Source: an uncultured Pseudomonadales bacterium (lineage in GTDB: Bacteria; Pseudomonadota; Gammaproteobacteria; Pseudomonadales; Azotimanducaceae). Taken from it: a stretch of DNA of 64,000 bases. The stretch's first letter is position 1; each line of letters starts with the position of its first letter. The DNA lies in the NCBI GenBank assembly GCA_958296025.1, contig OY282430.1:1922001-1986000 (forward strand), read 5' to 3'. Shown here piece after piece: positions 28,306 to 38,400 of this stretch. Under the pieces are notes generated by a model. The model worked only from the letters and a program-made list of their open reading frames with translations. It was not told the DNA's origin and did not search any database. The translations under genes were made by a program, and so were the position numbers.

Positions 28306-29919
28306 ATGTCCACCTATCTTTCCAACTACCTGCAGCAGGTTGAGGACATCACTGGGGAACTGCGGGCGCGGCCCAATTGCCAGGCCGTCAACCCAGAGTA
28401 CATGGTGCGCATGCGCCTGCAGAACCGCTTCCGCACCGGCTTGGACATCGCCCGCTACACCGCCGACATCATGCGTCAGGACATGGCCGAGTACGACGCG
28501 GACCCCGGCCGCTACACCCAGTCACTGGGCTGTTGGCACGGCTTCACCGCCCAGCAGGTGATGATGTCCGTGAAGAAGCACCGCCACACTACGGACAAGA
28601 CCTACATCTACCTAAGCGGCTGGATGGTGGCCGCCCTGCGCTCCACGTTCGGCCCCCTGCCGGATCAGAGCATGCACGAGAAGACCACGGTGCCGGATCT
28701 GATCGAGGAGATCTACACGTTCCTGCGCCAAGCGGATGCCCGGGAGCTGCGGCATCTGTTCGTTGAGTTGGACAAGGCCCGGGTCAAGGGCGAAAGCCTC
28801 GCCGGGATTCTCTCCCGCATCGACAACTTCGAGACCCATGTGGTGCCGATGATCGCCGACATCGACGCCGGCTTCGGCAATGAGGAGGCCACCTACCTGC
28901 TCGCCAAGCGCATGATCGAGGCCGGCGCCTGCGCCATTCAGATCGAAAACCAAGTCTCGGACGCCAAGCAGTGCGGGCACCAAGCCGGCAAGGTCACCGT
29001 CCCCCACGAGGACTTCGTGTCCAAGCTGAACGCCGTGCGCTACGCCTTTTTGGAGCTTGGCGTGGAGCAGGGCGTCATCGTCGCCCGCACGGACTCCCTT
29101 GGCGCCGGGCTGACGATGAAGATTCCCGTCTCCAAAAAGGCGGGGGATTTGGGCGACCAATATTGCGGCTTTCTGAAGGCCGCCGAGGTGCATGACCTAA
29201 GGGAACTGCGGGACGGCGACGTCACCATCCACCAAAACGGCAAACTGTGCCGTCCGCAACGGCTGGACAACGGCCTGTACGCCTTCCGCGAGGGCACCGG
29301 CGCCGACCGCGTGGTGCTCGACTGCGTCACCAGCCTAGAGCACGGCGCCGACCTGCTGTGGATTGAAACCGAGCGACCCAACCTCGAACAGATCAGCGGC
29401 TTGGTCAACGCGGTGCGCGAGCAGGCGCCCCAAGCCAAACTGGTGTACAACAATTCACCCTCCTTCAACTGGACCTTGGCGTTCCGGGAGCAGGTCTATG
29501 CCAAGTGGCGGGCGGCCGGCGAGGATGTGTCGGCCTACCCCGACCCGGCCGTTTTCACCAAGGGGCTGATGGCGGCGGAATACGACGGCACGTCCTTGGC
29601 GGAAGCAGCGGACCAACTCATTGCCCGCTTCCAGAAGGACGCGGCCCAGCAAGCCGGCATCTTCCACCACCTCATCACCCTGCCCACCTACCACGAAACG
29701 GCCTTGGGCACGGATCTGCTGGCGGAGGGCTATTTCGGCGACCTCGGCATGCTCGCCTACGTCAAGGGCGTGCAGCGCCGGGAGATTCGCCGGGAGTTGG
29801 CGGCGGTCAAGCACCAGGACTTGGCCGGCTCCAACATCGGCGACGACCACAAGGAGTACTTCCTAGGCGAGAAGGCGCTCTTGGCCGGCGGCGCGGCGAA
29901 CACGATGAACCAGTTCTAG
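28306..29919 (+). CDS. aceA: Isocitrate lyase
   Basis: 537-aa glyoxylate-shunt enzyme splitting isocitrate into glyoxylate and succinate. The catalytic cysteine lies in AKQCGHQAGKVTVP, the counterpart of the KKCGH signature. The length resembles the longer Pseudomonas-type lyase rather than the 434-aa E. coli form. GAGG stands about 6 nt before the ATG. No malate synthase is present in the window. Confidence 0.95.
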   Translation: MSTYLSNYLQQVEDITGELRARPNCQAVNPEYMVRMRLQNRFRTGLDIARYTADIMRQDMAEYDADPGRYTQSLGCWHGFTAQQVMMSVKKHRHTTDKTYIYLSGWMVAALRSTFGPLPDQSMHEKTTVPDLIEEIYTFLRQADARELRHLFVELDKARVKGESLAGILSRIDNFETHVVPMIADIDAGFGNEEATYLLAKRMIEAGACAIQIENQVSDAKQCGHQAGKVTVPHEDFVSKLNAVRYAFLELGVEQGVIVARTDSLGAGLTMKIPVSKKAGDLGDQYCGFLKAAEVHDLRELRDGDVTIHQNGKLCRPQRLDNGLYAFREGTGADRVVLDCVTSLEHGADLLWIETERPNLEQISGLVNAVREQAPQAKLVYNNSPSFNWTLAFREQVYAKWRAAGEDVSAYPDPAVFTKGLMAAEYDGTSLAEAADQLIARFQKDAAQQAGIFHHLITLPTYHETALGTDLLAEGYFGDLGMLAYVKGVQRREIRRELAAVKHQDLAGSNIGDDHKEYFLGEKALLAGGAANTMNQF

Positions 29920-30006
29920 CGCACATGTTTCGCGCCGTTCCGACGCACCGACAAGCCGCGTGGGAAGCGAGCGGCGCCGGCGGCAGCCCTTGGGCGAAGG
30001 GCGTGG

Positions 30007-30600
30007 TTAGGAACGCGCAAGCAAGCGGGCCAGCTCCTCGTAGCTTTCCGCGGCGGCGTACTGGGGGTACAGGCTGCGCACCTTGGCCGGAGCGCGAAAC
30101 AACACGCCTTGGTGCGCCTCCTCCAGCATGGGGATGTCGTTGTACGAATCCCCGGCGGCGGCTACTCGGAAGTGCAAGGACTTGAACGCCTTGACCACGC
30201 TGCGCTTGGGGTCCGGTTGGCGGATTTTGCACTCGGCGATGCGGTCGTCCTCCACCACGAGGCGGTGGCACAGGAGCGTCGGCCGGCCCAGCTTGGCCAG
30301 CAAAGGCGTGGCGAACTCATAGAAGGTGTCCGAGACGATCACCGCCTGCCAGTTGCGGCGCACTTCGTCAAGAAATGACCGGGCGCCGGGCAGTGGTTCA
30401 AGGCCCTCCGCCACTTCCCGAATCAGCGAGAGGCGCAGGTCCCGTCGGCTCATGACCTGCAGCCGGAACTGCATCAGTTCCTCATAGTCGGGAATGTCCC
30501 GGGTGGTCTTGTGCAACTCCTCAATGCCGGTGCGCTCCGCCACCGCCTGCCAAATTTCCGGGATGAGCACTCCCTCCAAGTCCAAACACAGGATGTCCAA
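30007..30600 (-). CDS. thrH: Phosphoserine phosphatase/homoserine phosphotransferase ThrH
   Basis: HAD-superfamily enzyme of the Pseudomonas ThrH type, which dephosphorylates phosphoserine and can pass the phosphate to homoserine. Motif I is CLDLEGVLIPEIW, then VIVSDTFYEFATPLL and AAGDSYNDIPMLEEAHQG. The ThrH family starts two residues before CLDLEG, which falls on the TTG at 30600, preceded by GAGG at a good spacing; an in-frame TTG at 30621 is the alternative. About 197 aa. Confidence 0.88.
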   Translation of the reverse strand: MDILCLDLEGVLIPEIWQAVAERTGIEELHKTTRDIPDYEELMQFRLQVMSRRDLRLSLIREVAEGLEPLPGARSFLDEVRRNWQAVIVSDTFYEFATPLLAKLGRPTLLCHRLVVEDDRIAECKIRQPDPKRSVVKAFKSLHFRVAAAGDSYNDIPMLEEAHQGVLFRAPAKVRSLYPQYAAAESYEELARLLARS

Positions 30601-30983
30601 CAGCAAAACCTCGCTATTCAAAAACTTTTTTTAGGGGCCGCCTGCACCCCGCCCCATGCCGGCTGACTTCGCTGAAGCGAAGCCTTATTCTATCGCTAGC
30701 TCCCCCATTTAGCCACGCCGTGTATGGGATCACCGCCGTTCTTGCCCATCAACAAGCGGCTACCTGAGAGATAAAAAGTATTTAATTTCAGATAGTTACA
30801 CATCATTTCCGAAAACTTGCCTCGGCCAGATCCGCGCATCGCCCCTTGGCGCATCCCAGCGCCTAGCGCAATGCAAACCTTGGATGGTGGACGGAATTTA
30901 GGGTTAAGCATATAGCAAGAGGATATTTCCAGGGCGTGGCGCCGATGGCTAGACTGCCGCCCAGATGCCGATGGGAACAGCCG
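30601..30983. other. Divergent intergenic region between thrH and cysH
   Basis: 383 bp without a recognised gene. It contains the hairpin TTCGCTGAAGCGAA (about 30668-30681) and an A/T-rich patch around 30765-30800 (TAAAAAGTATTTAATTTC), which is a plausible place for the cysH promoter and a CysB site. No promoter can be assigned with confidence. Confidence 0.4.
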
Positions 30984-31700
30984 ATGGACTTTCGCAAGGC
31001 CAGCGCCTACCGCAAGCCACAGCAGTTGCTGCAGGAGGTCGCCGCAAGATTCGACCCAGCGCGGGTGGCCATCTCCTTCAGCGGGGCGGAAGACGTGGTG
31101 TTGATCGACATGGCCCATCGCGCCGGCCTGCAGTTCAACATCTTCTCCTTGGACACCGGGCGCCTGCATCCGGAAACCTACGCCTACCTCGAGCGCGTTC
31201 GGGAGCACTACGGAGTCGCCATCGAACTGCTGATGCCGCAGCCCCACGCGGTGGCGGGCTTGGTGCGGGAGAAGGGATTGTTCAGCTTCTACAAGGACGG
31301 CCACGGCGAATGCTGCGGCCTGCGCAAAATTGAGCCGCTGCGCCGCAAGCTGCACACGCTGGATGCTTGGATCACCGGCCAGCGCAAAGACCAAAGCGTC
31401 ACGCGGACAAACATCTTGTTGGAGCAGGAGGACGGCGCCTTCTCCACCGAGGCGCATCCGCTGCTCAAGTTCAACCCTCTTGCGGACTGGTCCTCACAGG
31501 ACGTCTGGGCCTACATCCGCGCTCAGCAGGTGCCGTACAACGAACTGCACGACCGCGGCTTCGTATCCATCGGCTGCCAGCCCTGCACCCGCGCCGTCGG
31601 TCCCCATGAGCATGAACGCAGCGGGCGCTGGTGGTGGGAGGAGGCCAACCACAAGGAATGCGGGCTGCACTCGCAAAACGTGGTCAGGATCTTGGGCTGA
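30984..31700 (+). CDS. cysH: Phosphoadenylyl/adenylyl-sulfate reductase CysH, Fe-S APS type
   Basis: 238-aa thioredoxin-dependent reductase forming sulfite from activated sulfate. The PP-loop is [15 protein letters not shown]. The cysteine pairs GECCGLRK and [10 protein letters not shown] are the four ligands of a [4Fe-4S] cluster, which marks the APS-reducing (Pseudomonas/plant-like) form rather than E. coli PAPS reductase. Start is the ATG at 30984; an in-frame ATG at 30936 adds non-family residues. It works with siroheme from cysG, and CysB (40662) is a likely activator. Confidence 0.93.
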   Translation: MDFRKASAYRKPQQLLQEVAARFDPARVAISFSGAEDVVLIDMAHRAGLQFNIFSLDTGRLHPETYAYLERVREHYGVAIELLMPQPHAVAGLVREKGLFSFYKDGHGECCGLRKIEPLRRKLHTLDAWITGQRKDQSVTRTNILLEQEDGAFSTEAHPLLKFNPLADWSSQDVWAYIRAQQVPYNELHDRGFVSIGCQPCTRAVGPHEHERSGRWWWEEANHKECGLHSQNVVRILG

Positions 31701-31832
31701 CGGCTGGGCCTTCATGGGCCGGCGCTCCTCCGCTAAAGGCGCTCCCTAGTCTCGACACGCACGGATCATGAGCATCCGGGGCGGCGTTCGCCTAGGCCAT
31801 GGGAAAAACCGTAAAACAGGCGATCCACCCGC

Positions 31833-32864
31833 CTAGAAACGACTAAAAGAGACCCGGAACGGCAAGAAACACTGCTTCACTCGGCGAAAAAACTCGAAAA
31901 AAAGCCCACGGCGCAAGTCCCTTCTACTCAGGTTCTCCCGCCCATCATAGGAAAACCATAGACTCGCGCCCCCAACTAGCGCCTTCTCTCCCATAAAGCA
32001 GGTCATCTCATCGTGGAGGAACTCGGCGGCGTATTTGCTGCCAAAGAGGATTTGCGCCTTCGGGTTGTCCAATAGAAAGGCCATCAACAAATATTGCTCC
32101 GTCCAGAAAATCTGCATGTCGGTCAACCAGTGCTTAGGCAACGCATAGGGAAGAAACACATCATGTACATGGACAATAATGTTGCGACGAATTTCAGGCA
32201 GCAGCCGAAGATAGATATGCAGGCAGTCGCTCCCAGACTTAACCGTATGGGTGCTGTCAATGAACAGAATATCCCCATCCGCAAGGAGATCGTTTATGAA
32301 CCCAGCTTCCAGGCTTTGTGCAGTCTGTTCATGAAGCGTGATTGATGGGTTATCAGCCAGAAAGGGACGTGGGTACGGCTCTACACAATGGATCGCACCC
32401 GTACCGTTTTTGCCGACTGCTTGCATTGCGACAAGCGTGGAGAAACCGCTGCCTATCTCCAGAACTATGCTCGGGCGCAAGTGGCGAACAAAGCAGTAGT
32501 AGGCCATCGCGTCGGAATAACCAAACTGACCACTTTTCCAGAAATAGCCACTGGGTTTTTCCGCATCTCCATCGACGGGGGGAGCAAATTCTTGGGAAAA
32601 GGTGGTCAGTTTATCCAGTACTGTTCTGTGCATTTCTTCGCAAAAAAGGTCGCCGTTCAGGTAAGGAGGGAACTGCGGCTCTGCATATTCGAAGGAAGCG
32701 TCGATTTCCCCAAGTGACGGGGAATCGCTATAGAAATTGATGGGAAGCACATTGACGCCCCATTGTTGAACTTTCCTGCGTATCCCCTGGTTCGACCACC
32801 TCAGGCGTCGGAGGATGGGGCCGATCGTGGCAATCTCATCATCCGTTATTTTTGTTTTGTTCAT
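31833..32864 (-). CDS. Class I SAM-dependent methyltransferase-like protein
   Basis: 343-aa protein with a Rossmann methyltransferase core: VLEIGSGFSTLVAMQAVG (SAM motif I, about residues 134-151), IHCVEPYPRPF (acidic end of strand 2) and GDILFIDSTHTVKSG (motif IV). The flanking regions are not assigned. By eye, base composition is clearly more A/T-rich than its neighbours, suggesting acquisition by transfer. It begins 9 bp from an IS remnant, and the next genes on the other side belong to polysaccharide assembly, so sugar methylation is a reasonable guess only. Confidence 0.7.
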   Translation of the reverse strand: MNKTKITDDEIATIGPILRRLRWSNQGIRRKVQQWGVNVLPINFYSDSPSLGEIDASFEYAEPQFPPYLNGDLFCEEMHRTVLDKLTTFSQEFAPPVDGDAEKPSGYFWKSGQFGYSDAMAYYCFVRHLRPSIVLEIGSGFSTLVAMQAVGKNGTGAIHCVEPYPRPFLADNPSITLHEQTAQSLEAGFINDLLADGDILFIDSTHTVKSGSDCLHIYLRLLPEIRRNIIVHVHDVFLPYALPKHWLTDMQIFWTEQYLLMAFLLDNPKAQILFGSKYAAEFLHDEMTCFMGEKALVGGASLWFSYDGRENLSRRDLRRGLFFEFFRRVKQCFLPFRVSFSRF

Positions 32865-32872
32865 TGATTAGC

Positions 32873-33130
32873 CTTGGTCCCCGCTAAAAATGGTTGAAGT
32901 GCGCTGACAGGCGCACCATGCAAGGGTTCTTCCGGCAAGATGCCGGTTGAGGAAAAACCACCCTGCAGGTGCGCCGATGGCCAAGCATAACATCCGGCCC
33001 GCTGAAGGTTGAGGGCGAGTTCACGGACGCCCGTTTGACTGGCTTCGGGGGCTGGTGGGCCTTGGCCCTGCGGCGGTACGCGAGGGTCCTCTCCGGGCCT
33101 TGTCGGAGTTCGTGTCCGTCAAGGTGCGGA
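32873..33130 (+). mobile_element. IS 5'-end remnant (same family as 2969-4611)
   Basis: Matches the transposase-proximal end of the intact IS: GGTCCCCGCTAA end, the leader hairpin around 32925-32961, the AGGTG ribosome site and the first transposase codons (PLKVEGEFTDARLTGFGGW), then frameshifts and stops after about 60 codons. The right end of the IS is missing. It separates the methyltransferase from the wecB operon. Confidence 0.75.
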
Positions 33131-33162
33131 GTTTGCCGATCATCAACGACCTTTGATGGAAC

Positions 33163-34323
33163 ATGGGGCTAAAATGGCCTCCTATCCCTTGGTGGAGGCG
33201 TCTGTTGGCCGCGAGCCGAACATTGCCGAGAGTTCTATGCGTGGTCGGCACTAGGCCGGAGGCCATCAAGATGGCGCCGGTGGTGCTGGCCCTGCGCCGC
33301 TCCGGCAACTGGGACGTCAGGGTGCTGGCCACGGCCCAGCACCGGGAGATGCTCGACCAAACCCTGCGCCTGTTCGGCATCAGGCCGGATGCGGACCTTG
33401 ACGTCATGCAGCCGAACCAAGCGCTCGCCGCCCTGACCTCCCGCCTGATGACGGGGCTGGACGCTTGCCTGGAGAGGCATCAGCCCGCCTTGGTGCTCGC
33501 CCAAGGCGACACCACCACGGTGATGACGGCCGCCTTGGCCTGCTTCTACCGAAAAATACCCTTCGCCCATGTCGAGGCCGGGCTGCGCACCCACGACCTG
33601 AATACGCCTTGGCCGGAGGAAATGAATCGGGTGGTGGCCGGGCGCTTGGCGGCCCTCAACTTCGCCCCCACTGAAACCGCCCGCAACAACCTGTTGGCCG
33701 AGGGCGTACCGGCCGACCGCATCCATGTGACGGGAAACACCGTGATCGATGCCCTTTACATGATGGCGAGGCGGGAGGTTGCCTTGGGTGTGGACATGCC
33801 CGCCGGCAAGCGGTTGATACTGGTGACGGCCCATCGGCGGGAGAACTTCGGCGAGCCCATAGCCTCGATATGCGCGGCCCTGCGGCAATTGGCCGAGCAA
33901 CACGCGGACTTGCACTTCCTGTTTCCCGTACACCGCAATCCCAATGTCCGGGAAGTGGTGGGCCGACAGCTAGGCGCCTTGCCCCAGGTCAGCCTGTGCG
34001 AACCCCTGGACTATGGCGCATTCGTTACCGCCATGAAGAAGGCTTGGCTGATATTGACCGATTCGGGGGGCGTCCAAGAGGAGGCGCCGGCCCTCGGCAA
34101 GCCCGTTCTAGTGTTGCGCAAGGAGACCGAACGGCCCGAGGCCGTCCAAGAGGGGGTGGTCGAATTGGTGGGAACCAGGCGGGAGCGCATCGTTGCGCGC
34201 ACGACAGCGCTCATTGAGGACGCGGCCGCCTACCGGCGTATGGCCAAGGGCAGTTCCCCCTACGGCGACGGCCGCGCGGCTCGGCGCATCGTGCGCCATG
34301 TGGCGGGCCTAGCGCTGCCATGA
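33163..34323 (+). CDS. wecB: UDP-N-acetylglucosamine 2-epimerase (non-hydrolysing)
   Basis: 386-aa enzyme interconverting UDP-GlcNAc and UDP-ManNAc for surface polysaccharide. Family segments are CVVGTRPEAIKMAPVVLAL, AQGDTTTVMTAALACFY, HVEAGLRTHDLNTPWPEEMN and LTDSGGVQEEAP. The ATG at 33163 gives a 20-residue extension not usual in the family; a TTG at 33223 (LPRVLCVVG) matches the family start better, so the true start is uncertain. It overlaps the glycosyltransferase by four bases. Confidence 0.92.
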   Translation: MGLKWPPIPWWRRLLAASRTLPRVLCVVGTRPEAIKMAPVVLALRRSGNWDVRVLATAQHREMLDQTLRLFGIRPDADLDVMQPNQALAALTSRLMTGLDACLERHQPALVLAQGDTTTVMTAALACFYRKIPFAHVEAGLRTHDLNTPWPEEMNRVVAGRLAALNFAPTETARNNLLAEGVPADRIHVTGNTVIDALYMMARREVALGVDMPAGKRLILVTAHRRENFGEPIASICAALRQLAEQHADLHFLFPVHRNPNVREVVGRQLGALPQVSLCEPLDYGAFVTAMKKAWLILTDSGGVQEEAPALGKPVLVLRKETERPEAVQEGVVELVGTRRERIVARTTALIEDAAAYRRMAKGSSPYGDGRAARRIVRHVAGLALP

Positions 34324-35441
34324 AGCTGGTTTACGCCGCCCCCGTGCCCTACTCCAGCTTCGCCCAACGGGCGCACCACTTCGTGGCGTTCTGCAACCGG
34401 AGCACTGGCGGAAGCACCCTTTGGATCAATCCCTATCCAGGCCGGCTGCCTAGGTTCGCTGACTTAAGGCGGGCGCGGACGCAGGCGCATGCGCACCGGG
34501 ATGAGGCTGTCGAGCTGTTGTCACCACCCGCTTGGGTTGCCGACCCGATGGGGTGCGCCCCCTGCCTCAGGCAGCTGGCGTGGAAACCCCTGTTACGGCG
34601 CGTCGCGGCCTTCGTGGAAGGTGCGCCTTGGAGCTTGGTCATAGGCCGCCCCAGCCGGCTGGCCCTCGAATTGCTGCGCAGCACCCAGCCACAAGCCAGC
34701 TGCTACGACGCGATGGACGACTTTCCCCGGTTCTACCAAGGCCGGGCACGCAGCCTAAGCCGCGGAGTGGAAGATCAGATCGCCCGCCGAGTCGATGCCC
34801 TAGTGGTGTCCTCAAGGTCACTGCAGGATAAGTTCAGCCGCTACGGCTTGGTTGCGGAGTTGGTCCGCAACGGGCTCGATGCGCAACAACTACCGGCTCC
34901 GCGCCGCCGCCAAGGGATGCGCATCCTTGGCTACATCGGCACCATCGGCGCTTGGTTCGACTGGTCCCTGGTCGCGCAAATGGCCCGCGCTTTGCCGCAA
35001 TGGCGCTTCGACCTCATCGGTCCCGAGATGGTGCCGCCGGACGTACCCTTGCCGACCAACGTGCGGCGCTTGGGGGAATGCGCCAACGCAGAGGCGTTCA
35101 GCCGGCTGCAAGACTTTTCGGCAGGCTTGATTCCCTTCAAAATCAACGGTCTCACCGCAGCAGTGGATCCCATCAAATACTATGAATACCGCGCCGCCGG
35201 CCTGCCGGTGATCGCCACCAAGTTCGGCGAAATAGGCGGGCGCGGACGCAACCAAGGGGTTTACCTTGTTGATCCGAACACCAATTTTCCCGCACTCCTC
35301 CGGGCCGTCGAGGAACGGCCGCCGGACTCGTGCGAAGCGTTGCGGCAATTTCGGGCTGAGAACGCTTGGTCGGCCCGTTTTGCCCAATCGGGTTCTGTTC
35401 GCAAGCTGCTCGGCGCCAGCGACGCCACTGCCAGGGATTAG
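34320..35441 (+). CDS. Glycosyltransferase, GT-B (GT1/GT4-like)
   Basis: 373-aa GT-B type glycosyltransferase. The C-terminal half has ILGYIGTIGAWFDWSLVAQM, a domain-opening strand and loop, then DFSAGLIPFKINGLTAAVDPIKYYEYRAAGLPVIAT, the nucleotide-sugar binding segment with the EYxAAGxPVIAT pattern. The N-terminal half starts MKLVYAAPVPYSSFAQRAH. Donor and acceptor are unknown. Its start overlaps wecB (ATGA) and the fusion gene follows 6 bp later, so all three are one operon. Confidence 0.85.
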   Translation: MKLVYAAPVPYSSFAQRAHHFVAFCNRSTGGSTLWINPYPGRLPRFADLRRARTQAHAHRDEAVELLSPPAWVADPMGCAPCLRQLAWKPLLRRVAAFVEGAPWSLVIGRPSRLALELLRSTQPQASCYDAMDDFPRFYQGRARSLSRGVEDQIARRVDALVVSSRSLQDKFSRYGLVAELVRNGLDAQQLPAPRRRQGMRILGYIGTIGAWFDWSLVAQMARALPQWRFDLIGPEMVPPDVPLPTNVRRLGECANAEAFSRLQDFSAGLIPFKINGLTAAVDPIKYYEYRAAGLPVIATKFGEIGGRGRNQGVYLVDPNTNFPALLRAVEERPPDSCEALRQFRAENAWSARFAQSGSVRKLLGASDATARD

Positions 35442-35446
35442 AAGCC

Positions 35447-38400
35447 ATGCCCAAGCCATCTGCAGCAGCGGCGCACCGCGTGATCGCGGTCATCGGCATG
35501 CACCGCTCCGGCACCAGCTTGATGGCCCGGGCGCTGCAGGCGTTGGGCGTGGCGCTGGGCGACAACCTGGCGGCGCAGCCGGCGCCGGACAACGCCAAGG
35601 GTCATTGGGAGGATCGGGATGTTCTGGCGATCAACCGAGAGGTTCTGGCGGCGCTGGCGCTGCAATGGGAGCTCATCGGCGCTGCAGATGCGGCACACTT
35701 GCAGGCACCTAGCCTGGAACCCCTGGTGGAACGGGCTCGGGCGCTGGTTCGGGCAAACACCGCTGGGCGTTCATCTTGGGCGTTCAAGGATCCGCGAACC
35801 TCTTGGCTCTGGCCCTTCTGGCGCCGTGTGCTGATCGACGGCGGCCATTTCCAGCCATCCTTTGTTTGGGTCATCCGGCATCCCCGCGCCGTGGCGCAAT
35901 CACTGGCCCACCGCGATGGCTTCCCTTCCCTTAAGTCTCATCTGCTATGGCTGAACCACAACTTGAGTCCTTTCGAGGATGTCAGCGCAAAGTCGCATGT
36001 GGTGGTGGACTACGACCGGATGCTCAGCCGGCCCCAGCACGAGCTCGAGCGCATCGCCGCCGCTTTGCGCCTTGGTCCAGTGCAGGGGGAAACCGTCGAT
36101 GCGTTCATCCAAGAATTCTTGGACGCGAAATTGAGGCATTTCACTGCCTTGGGGAAAGCCGCCCCCGGCATCGGTGCGGAGCAGTTGGCGGAACGGGCCT
36201 ACAAAGCGCTGTTGGGCGTGGCCGGCGACGGCGGCACCCTGCGCGACGCCAAATTCCTAGCCGAGTTGCGCACCATTGAGCGCGAGGCCGTACGCTTTGC
36301 GGGCCTTGCCCCCCGGTTGGACGCTGCATCCCTGGTGCAAAACAGCGCGACGCGGCTGCAAAGTGAGATCGCGGCGAGGTTGCGGGAAGAGGTCGGCGGA
36401 ACCCTGCAGGAGCAGGTCGCCGCCACCCTGCGCGACCAGCACGAGGACACCGGCCGGCGCCTTGAGGCCGCCGGCGCCCACCTGCAGCGCCAGCAGGAGG
36501 AAAGCCAGGCCAACCTGCGGCGCCAGCAACAGGAAGGCCAGGCCAACCTGCAGGAGCAGGTCGCCGCCACCCTGCGCGACCAGCACGAGGACATCGGCCG
36601 GCGCCTTGAGGCCGCCGGCGCCCACCTGCAGCGCCAGCAGGAGGAAAGCCAGGCCAACCTGCAGGAGCAGGTCGCCGCCACCCTGCGCGAGCAACACGAA
36701 AACACCGGCCGACGCCTTGACGAGGTGCAGGCGCGAATTCAGCAGACCGAGGCGGACCTAACGACCCTAACAGAACTGCTCAACCAGGAACGCTACACGG
36801 TGTTCAAGCCCTTGCTGCGCAGGGCCTATCGCCTAGGGGTGGCCTTGACCCTGCGCCTGCCGGGTCCGGTGCAGAGGCAGTTGCGGCGTCTGAAGCAGCG
36901 TGTTTTGCCTAGGTCGGCGCCATTGACGCTGACGGTCTCCCGTCCGGCTGAGTCGGTTGGGGCGGAATCCGCGGCAGGGCCGCCGCTAGGGCGACCCTTG
37001 GCGGACCGCTTCGACATGCTGGTTTTTCCGGTCATCGACTGGCATTTCAGGTTTCAACGTCCACAGCACTTGGCCAAACAACTGGCGCAGCGCGGGCATC
37101 GGGTCTTCTATCTTTCGACCACCTTCGGCATAGGCACCGCACCCGGCTTCCGTGTGCTGGATTCGCCGCAAGCCAATGTTTTCCTCATTCAGCTATGCTT
37201 CCCCGGTCCGCAGCCACTCATTTATAAGGATCAGCTACACGGGGGTCCCCTCGACAAGTTGCTCGCCGCCATGGCGGACCTACTGGCGCGAGGCGCCTTG
37301 GCGAACTTGGTGGCCATCGTTGATCTGCCGTTTTGGCGGCCCTTGGCCCAAGCCCTGCCGGGCTGCTTGGTGGTGTACGACTGCATGGACCACCATGCCG
37401 GCTTCTCCACCAACAGCCGGCAAATGCTGAAGGAGGAGGAACGGCTGCTGACGGCTGCTGACCTCGTGGTCACTTCTTCCGCCAGCCTTTCGGAAACTGT
37501 CCGGCGGGGGGCCGACAACGTGCTGATCCGCAACGCCAGCGAAATTGCCCACTTCAGCAAGGCGCCCGAACGGTTGGCCTATCCATCCGAGCGGCCCGTG
37601 GCCGGCTACCTCGGCGCCATTGCGGATTGGTTCGACATCGACCTGGTCGCCGCCGCCGCTCGCCGATTCGAAGCTTGGGACTTTGTGCTGGTTGGCAGCA
37701 TGGACCACTGCGACGTTTCCGCAGTAAACCAGCTGGACAACGTCAAACTGATCGGAGAAGTGCCGTACGCCAGCGCAGCCGGCTGGGTGCATAGCTTCGA
37801 TGTGGCGCTCATACCCTTCCAGCTGAACGAACTCACCGCCCATACCAACCCGGTGAAGGTCTATGAGTACCTAGCCGCCGGCAAACCCGTGGTGGCCACG
37901 GCCCTGCCTGAGGTGAAGCTGATGAACGGCATGGCCCATGTGGCGGAGAACGCCGAGCGGTTCTTGGAGCTTTTGCCAGTGGCGATGGCGGAAAGCGGTG
38001 ACGCAACCCTTGCCGAGAAACGCAGGAAGTGGGCCGCCGGCCACGACTGGGCAGCGCGGGCCGAACAGTTGCAGCAGGCCATCCAAGGGGCCTTTCCGAA
38101 GGTTTCGGTCATCGTCCTGACCTACGACAACCTAGCCTTCACCCAGGCTTGCCTGCACAGCTTGGAGGCCAATACCCAATACCCCAATTGGGAGCTGCTG
38201 TTGGTTGACAACGCCTCCACCGACGGAACGCGGGAGTTTCTGGCCGACTATGCCGCCCGCCATCCCCATGCGCGGCTGATTCAGAACGATGCGAATCTCG
38301 GTTTCGCCGCCGGCAACAACCAAGGGCTCAAGGCCGCCGGCGGCGATTACTTGATCATCTTGAACAACGACACCTACGTCACCCCCGGTTGGATGCTGGA

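Noticed and set aside
30668-30681. Hairpin TTCGCTGAAGCGAA as a terminator
   Set aside because: Only a 6-bp stem with a two-base loop and no T-run; it lies in a divergent promoter region where a terminator is not expected.
36404-36760. Regular repeats that might suggest CRISPR
   Set aside because: The repeats are long (111-144 bp), contiguous, in frame within a protein gene and encode coiled coil; no spacers or cas genes occur.
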